From Calycina herbarum (taxonomy: Eukaryota; Ascomycota; Leotiomycetes; Helotiales; Pezizellaceae), in the NCBI GenBank assembly GCA_001414485.1, contig LLEY01000125.1, positions 118,749-182,748 on the forward strand: a DNA stretch of 64,000 nt, read 5' to 3'. Under the pieces are notes generated by a model. It saw nothing but the letters and a program-made list of their open reading frames with translations. It was not told where the DNA came from and did not search any database. A program made the translations under genes and the position numbers. Shown here in pieces: positions 58,463 to 64,000 of this stretch; position 1 is the stretch's first letter, and each line of letters begins with the position of its first letter.

Positions 58463-61400
58463 TTTTTCGGGGTCTCTCCGATTTCTAGGCTTGTCCTTGA
58501 TACTTCCCTCTTTTAAGGGGTCTGAGAAGGGTCAAATAGGCTGATTGCAGAGGGTCATGCTGCTGCCGCATGTGTTGTGCGTTGTGAAGGAGGCGTTCTC
58601 GAAAAAGGAAGAGGAAAAGCAGAACGTCACTGAATGAGGAGCAAAAAGACGACAACAAACCATCGTCATCAGGCCGCTGCCCTGTCGCCTTTGCCCAAAA
58701 TAGTGCTTGACCCCTGAACTTGATTCGGGTAGGTTGTCGGAAGATCTCAAATTAACCTCCATGACCCAGCGATCCAGCATGACCTGACAATAACACCAGC
58801 CATTATTGCTTTTTACTGTATTAACAACATTCTTCCGAGTCTTTAAACTTGTCAATAACCTCACGGGTGCCTGCAGGAGCCAGCAGATATCCAAGCATGC
58901 ACGAATACTGGATGGGCATACACAATCCAGGGGTTCAGGTTCCCAAAAGATACAAGAAAACCTGTCGTGTCATTCAGCTCCAACACCTTCCCGGCAGTTG
59001 CAGGAGGATCATGACGCTAGGAAAAGTGTTCGAATCGGAATAAAAAATCACCTAATCCTCAGGTGTGAGGTTGATTCTACCGCACCTAAGAATTGAAAGC
59101 TGGAGAAAGGGACACAACAGTAAGTTAACGTTGTCTGTCATAGCACTCCAGCTGGGAAAAGGTCCAAACACAACCTCAAGTCGAGGCATTCTAGTCAAGT
59201 TGATTTCTATTCTCTAGAGTAACTTTTCTCCTCTTCTGCTTCTTAGTGCCTTCTTCTCACTCATCTTCGCAAACTTCCAACATCATCGCCACCTTGACAC
59301 GTCGTCGAGTAAGCGCTACGAAAATATAATTTCAAAATAGATGAAAACCCGCAGGACACTAATTACCTAAGGCATAAGGATTTTCGGAACGCTATCGCAT
59401 TGTTCATTAGGCATCCTCTCCAACTTACTGCCTGGAAGCTGGTTGCTGCTCAATGCTCCAGAATCCTGCTCGGCCATTGTTTCCTCCCTACCCGACTCTC
59501 ATCGGCCAACCTAGAAGTTCGAACCTTCCGTCCGAACATCCCCCATTAAAAAATTACAGAGCCTTACGCGGACGGCTGGTAATAGATGAAACGTGTAGTA
59601 AACGTGAAACTTGTATGGATATGGATATAACCTCTCCCTCAACAACCTGATTTACAAATCATCCCTCTCTCACCAAACAAAGTAGCGAGGACCTAGAGTA
59701 GATGCAGCCCAAAATTACGATAAACGAAGCTAAAAAAGTCCCCAACGTCTGACCGGCACGGCACCCTTCAATTGACTCAAGAGAGGGAGTCGATCATCCA
59801 CGTGATGCACGAACCTCTTGACGGTTTGCGCTACTCTAGCTGCGCAAGAGAGTTTTCACACGACTTGCGTGGCCGAGGCTTCAGAGGTAGTAGTGTAGGC
59901 AAGCGATTGGGATTTAGGTAATAGGTACGTGCTTGTGGCTTGCTAAGACGTTGTATCGTCTCATCTCAATTTTCTTGGAGATGCAGAGATCATCGATGTG
60001 CATATTCGGATGTGGAGATTTCGCGCCTTTGATTGTTGAGGTGCGAAATTGCGTGTTACCTGGCTGTGACATGGTTGAGTCGAGGTACCGAGGACCATTG
60101 AATCGGAATTATTTTACGGAATCTTGTGGTGGCATAGTTGACTCGCGCGTCTTCTTCCCTTTTCTCGTTTGTGGGTCTGTGATTGTGTCAAGCCATCACA
60201 ACGGCATCGACAAGTAAGCCACAATTTTGTCAGTAAATTTCTGAGGGCCGTTCGTGAAGCATCTTTCTTAATTTCCTCTTCTTAAGCATTGGTTGCCGCA
60301 ACATTGCTTGCCAATGATGACAACGAAATTCTCAACGCTTGACAAAAACATTTTCCTCTCCACAAATATCTTTCTTTTCTTTAATTTTTCGCTCCTGCTC
60401 TTTAAATTTGTGCTGGTTAAATTTCGGATACCAAATTTCAAGAATATGTCACCTCAAAATATCCCCATCCCGCAGAAGCTGGTGTTGTTATTTGTTGGCG
60501 AGTGGTCTCTTGCTGTCGATTTATTTCCTTTCCTTCGTCAGGGTCTGTTCTTTATTCAAGTTTTACCAGGGCTTGTCTTTTATCGGGTTTGGTTTGGCAG
60601 TAACCTAGGAGAAGGTTTCTGGTGAAAGAAATTGCATGTATAACGTGATGGTGTGGTTCTCTATATATGCCATCTCTTTTCAATTTCTATACATAATAGC
60701 CTGCATATTGCCAACAGCTAAAGCTATATACTCGAGTCCATCTGAGATCTGATTGAAGGAATCTTCCGCGAGCCTATTTTAGAAGCAGTCCCGCCGCATG
60801 GTTAATATTGCTATGTCGGGCAAAGATGCCTATTCCACGCTTCCTGATATTTCGGATATGAAGAAACATCAGGGACCTTAGGCGTCGATTTCGATTTTGT
60901 TGTTCTTTTCAAAATCAATATCGGTTTTTGGGGAAACCAGTCTTTCATAAAGATACTTCGAGGGCCTCATATATGTTATTGTTGCTTCTTGCCCTGACTC
61001 GCGATGGATAGTGAAAACTGCAGTAAATATCTATCGGGTCTGTATCTTCCTACTTAGTTTGTTGTTTCAACTATTAGTGCAAGTTTAGAGTAATTCCCCT
61101 AAATACTTGGAGCAATGTAAAATGTTTACTCGGGTATTTAGAAAGACCAGGTTTGGGGTATCATTAAATTGTACTAGAAAGTTAGAGTAACGGGCTTTCC
61201 TGCCGCCTTTTCTGTCCACTGCGAGCCTATTTTCTCTCGGCACACAAGGTTTTGCTTAGCTTAGGTTATTCCATGCCTTTTTTCGAAGTAAGAAAATCAT
61301 TCCAGAGGATACATCAGTAGTTCAAATTCTCTATCAGCCGAGATAAAAACAGCATCTTTCCAAGATATTTGAAATATTTCTCAACAACTCGAACGGTCCC

Positions 61401-63720
61401 ATCTCATGCTTCAAGGGTGGACTTCAAAGATGATAATTGTCAAAATCTCAGGCCTCAAAGTCCTCGATCGAGGTTCGACTGAGAGTACTGAAGTATTTGT
61501 GTGTTGATATATCGATAAGTTAGTGTTATTGTCGAGTAATTTCTTGCTGTCGATTTATTATGTTCATTCTCAGACTATTCGTACGCTGCCTGGCAGTACA
61601 ACCGCTCAAGGTTTTAACGGCTCTCCATCAGAGCTGATCTGCATTGGAAGAACCCACAATCAACTGGCTTTATGGCAATGAGTGCAGCTGCGATGTTCCA
61701 TATGATACCACTCATTTAGAAACTAGAACCGAATACTTCTTTGAGAAAGGGTTTCGTTGTCTGAAGCGAAGAAAATGAAGAGGTGGGCTTTTTAGTATTG
61801 AAATGAACACAATTTCCGATTCAAGACGCCTAGTTCTCCAGGCAAAACATTCGAAGCCGCTGTTTTATTGACTCTTGGGTTTTTTTGCTACTTGTATCTC
61901 CGCATTTTAAGCCTTCTTCTATGTTTCTTGCACGGCCGTCTTCGACGCTCGAAGCTGGTTGTTCCAGATGGGCATATGTTATATTTTTACGAAGATTCTC
62001 AAAGACAATTGCACATCATCTGGGAAAGTTAGCCTCAGGAGTCTCATCTATTCTTCTCTTTCTGATTGCTTGTTTGGCCTTTTGGGATTTATTTCCTTCG
62101 ACTAGGATGGCATGCCCCGTTGAAGTGGAAAAGAATCCTGGTACAGCTCAATGCTTTTGAGTTCCTCAACCGTTGGTTACTTCTGTCCTCGAGACCCAAG
62201 GTCCTTCCATTTCTTCCCAGACGATGCTTGTTAAAGCTGGAAGATGAACACGGGAGCGATAAGACTTTGTGTGAGTACTTCAAGGTTTTAAACCCCAACC
62301 TGGCGAATGCTCGAGGAATCATACAAACAAACACAGACGAAAGCCCAAGTAAAATCTAATGGAATGACATCTGAGAGAACCGAAAGCAATTCTATGTATA
62401 AATGAGCTAGTGTTGCTTTCCAGAACCTTTTTGCTGTCGAATTCTACTGTTTCTTTCGTTAAAGCCGCAGGTCGGCATACTGTTCATGAGAGGACTCTTA
62501 GTTAAGTTGATTTCATCTCTTAAAGACACTACCTATCTTACTTAAGCTTTTCGCTGGCTTATTCTTCAACCAGCCAGCACAAAACATCGCTCGTTTGACA
62601 TAGAAAGTTGTCGAAACTGCTTTTGACCATTTCTCGAATAGTAGGTATATATGTATCGTGCTTCGTCCTTCTTGGCAAAGTCCATTTGAGCTTGGACTAG
62701 CTCTGATAGTGCTTCTCATGTTTGGACTCGCTTTTGTTTTCGAAAAGAGATACTGATGGATTCTAAAGTCAGATGGTACTATCTCTCGCGCTGAAACTGG
62801 TTCTCACAAATGAATGTCTTGGTGCAAGAGTTTTCCGTACTCACATCCTCATTTGTTTCCAAGGTTTTGGGTCAATTGATTCAGTTCCTCCCTATCGAAC
62901 ACGCGTTGCTAGATTGTACGCAAGAGGATGAAAAGGCACAGTGCCTCATGGTTTTATACTGTGGGGGCTACATAATGGGTTACACGTGTTAAGATTTTGC
63001 TTCGTGAGATTTGTGGAAAAAGATGGACATTTGAAGCTCAACACCATGCTAATCTGAAGCAAAGAACTCAGATGGTCAGCTTTTTTTGAGTCCCAGCAGA
63101 GTAGCGCTTCTATCGCGATGGCAAAAAAAAAGCTATTTTCACTTTTTGTCACTTTCCTTGTGATTTCTAAAAAGGTATGACCTATGTCTGAGTACGACAG
63201 TATCAAGCTCCATTCCAACTTTTCCTGAAATCATTCTCTCTTTCTCACCCTCTATATTCTAAATGCTTCTGACCACGTGTAACTTCAACTCTCTACTGTT
63301 TCCAATATACTCGCAAGATCAAAGACAGGAACCAATTCATTCGGGCTAGCGTTTTGAAATCCCCATTTGAATCATTTCTCAGGCGTTTGAACTATATATG
63401 CCACTGTGTCACAAAGAATAATTGCCAAAGAACTGTCTAGAAAAGGATGAGAAGAAGGCGATTCTGCTGAACTGAAGACGAGAGTTGGATATTTCGGCAA
63501 GTTGAGTAGAACTTCCATGAAATCAAAATTTTTTGGACGCCTTCATACGCGGCATGAAAAGTGTCAGTTTATAGTGTTTATTTTCATATATTTATTATCG
63601 ATTTACTTACTGCTGCCGAACTTTCGCTTTCGCTCTTTACCATGTATAGGAGATTTAGTAGAGTACTAAGTGAAAAAGAAGTAAAATTGGAGTAGGATCA
63701 CTAGGAAACAGCGAAAGTAA
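58463..63720. other. Long gene-free region
   Basis: About 5.2 kb without a frame I can support. Frames at 59933-60217, 60293-60625 and 61885-62359 have irregular composition and no domain. It contains a diverged motif repeated three times (next entry). Confidence 0.45.
60477..62448. repeat. Three diverged copies of a ~45-bp motif at ~1-kb spacing
   Basis: 60477-60527, 61518-61559 and 62405-62448 align as AGYTRGTGTT, a variable part, then TTGCTGTCGA and a T-rich end. Intervals are about 1034 and 887 bp. The sequence between them is not obviously repeated by eye. Confidence 0.4.
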
Positions 63721-63845
63721 TGATTAGATTAGATTAGATTAATGGCCATTAATCTAATCTAATCAACGCTTTTTAGTCGTTAATCATAATCTAATCTAAT
63801 CTAATCACGTTAATCAGATTAATAATTGATTAATTGATTAATATA
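63721..63845. repeat. TTAATCTAATC palindromic repeat cluster
   Basis: A perfect 38-bp palindrome at 63727-63764 (half: GATTAGATTAGATTAATGG) is followed by further TAATC units and ATTGATTA repeats up to 63843. Beyond it lies CACGTGATCGGGCC and a GC-rich stretch running to the window end. It may be the edge of a transposable element. Confidence 0.7.
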
Positions 63846-64000
63846 GCACGTGATCGGGCCGGCATAGTCGGAGGATGGGCCGGATGCTCGGAGTGGTTTC
63901 GGAGTAGCGTTCCGTCGCTCCGGAGCTTAAGCGAGACCTCCTAAGCTGTCTTTTCACAACGTAACTTCTTTATTTTAAGCCTTAATTAATTACCTATTAA
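63846..64000. other. Window end, GC-rich then AT-rich
   Basis: Short segment with imperfect dyads around CGGAG (TTTCGGAGTAG; GCTCCGGAGC). Nothing coding. Confidence 0.3.

Noticed and set aside
61885..62359. Two overlapping plus-strand frames with hydrophobic stretches
   Set aside because: Irregular composition, no family resemblance and the region is otherwise non-coding and repeat-like.
1..64000. CRISPR arrays, bacterial operons, rRNA genes
   Set aside because: No spacer-repeat arrays, no ribosome-binding-site-led gene strings and no rRNA-like segments; spliced genes show a eukaryotic nuclear origin.

Overview
This window is nuclear DNA of a filamentous ascomycete. The evidence is short introns (about 49-70 nt, with GTRNGT donors and CTAAC-type branch sites), divergent gene pairs sharing compact promoters, and fungal-restricted families (Zn(II)2Cys6 regulator, Clr5-domain protein, DUF7025-type AAA ATPase). 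Protein style and gene content suggest Leotiomycetes/Helotiales; that placement is an inference. No bacterial operons, rDNA, tRNA genes or CRISPR arrays were seen.

Layout. 1-5.8 kb: 3' part of a Zn2Cys6 transcription factor (-), DPH3 (+), frataxin (-) and AP-3 sigma adaptin (+). 5.8-10.4 kb: AT-rich DNA holding a complete but inactivated 1255-bp Tc1/mariner element with TA target duplication. 10.4-17.4 kb: a three-exon single-span membrane protein (-) divergent from cytosolic leucyl-tRNA synthetase (+, with a TGACTCA site upstream), then a protein with four CP motifs (-). 17.4-20.5 kb: gene-poor, with a 94-bp MITE. 20.5-29.4 kb: UreG (-), alpha-SNAP/SEC17 (-), a large F-box protein ending in a CaaX box (+) and an acidic nuclear-type protein (-). 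29.4-36.2 kb: accessory-looking DNA with direct repeats, an extremely AT-rich block and a fungal-specific gene interrupted by one in-frame TGA. 36.2-46.2 kb: AAA ATPase (-), Clr5/TPR protein (+), DUF924 protein (-) and a coiled-coil membrane protein with a ladder of dynein-light-chain-like motifs (-). 46.2-56.8 kb: COX12 (four short exons, -), a seven-exon kinase with ubiquitin-like tail (+) and a 998-aa protein with a Cys-rich C-terminus (-). 56.8-64 kb: no supported gene, but a 415-bp MITE, diverged repeats and a TTAATCTAATC palindrome.

Housekeeping themes: mitochondrial/iron functions (frataxin, COX12, DPH3), vesicle traffic (AP-3 sigma, alpha-SNAP), translation (LeuRS, DPH3) and urease maturation (UreG). 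Several genes are visible only after splicing tiny exons by eye (COX12, the 141-aa membrane protein, the Zn-cluster exons of the regulator); their joins keep frame and restore family motifs.

The most interesting candidate is the protein at 44269-46191. Its tandem repeats place GIQV/GVQV and STQV/STQT motifs every 11-12 residues, the two classical recognition classes of the LC8 dynein light chain, between a long coiled coil and a C-terminal membrane segment. It looks like a multivalent LC8-binding membrane protein.
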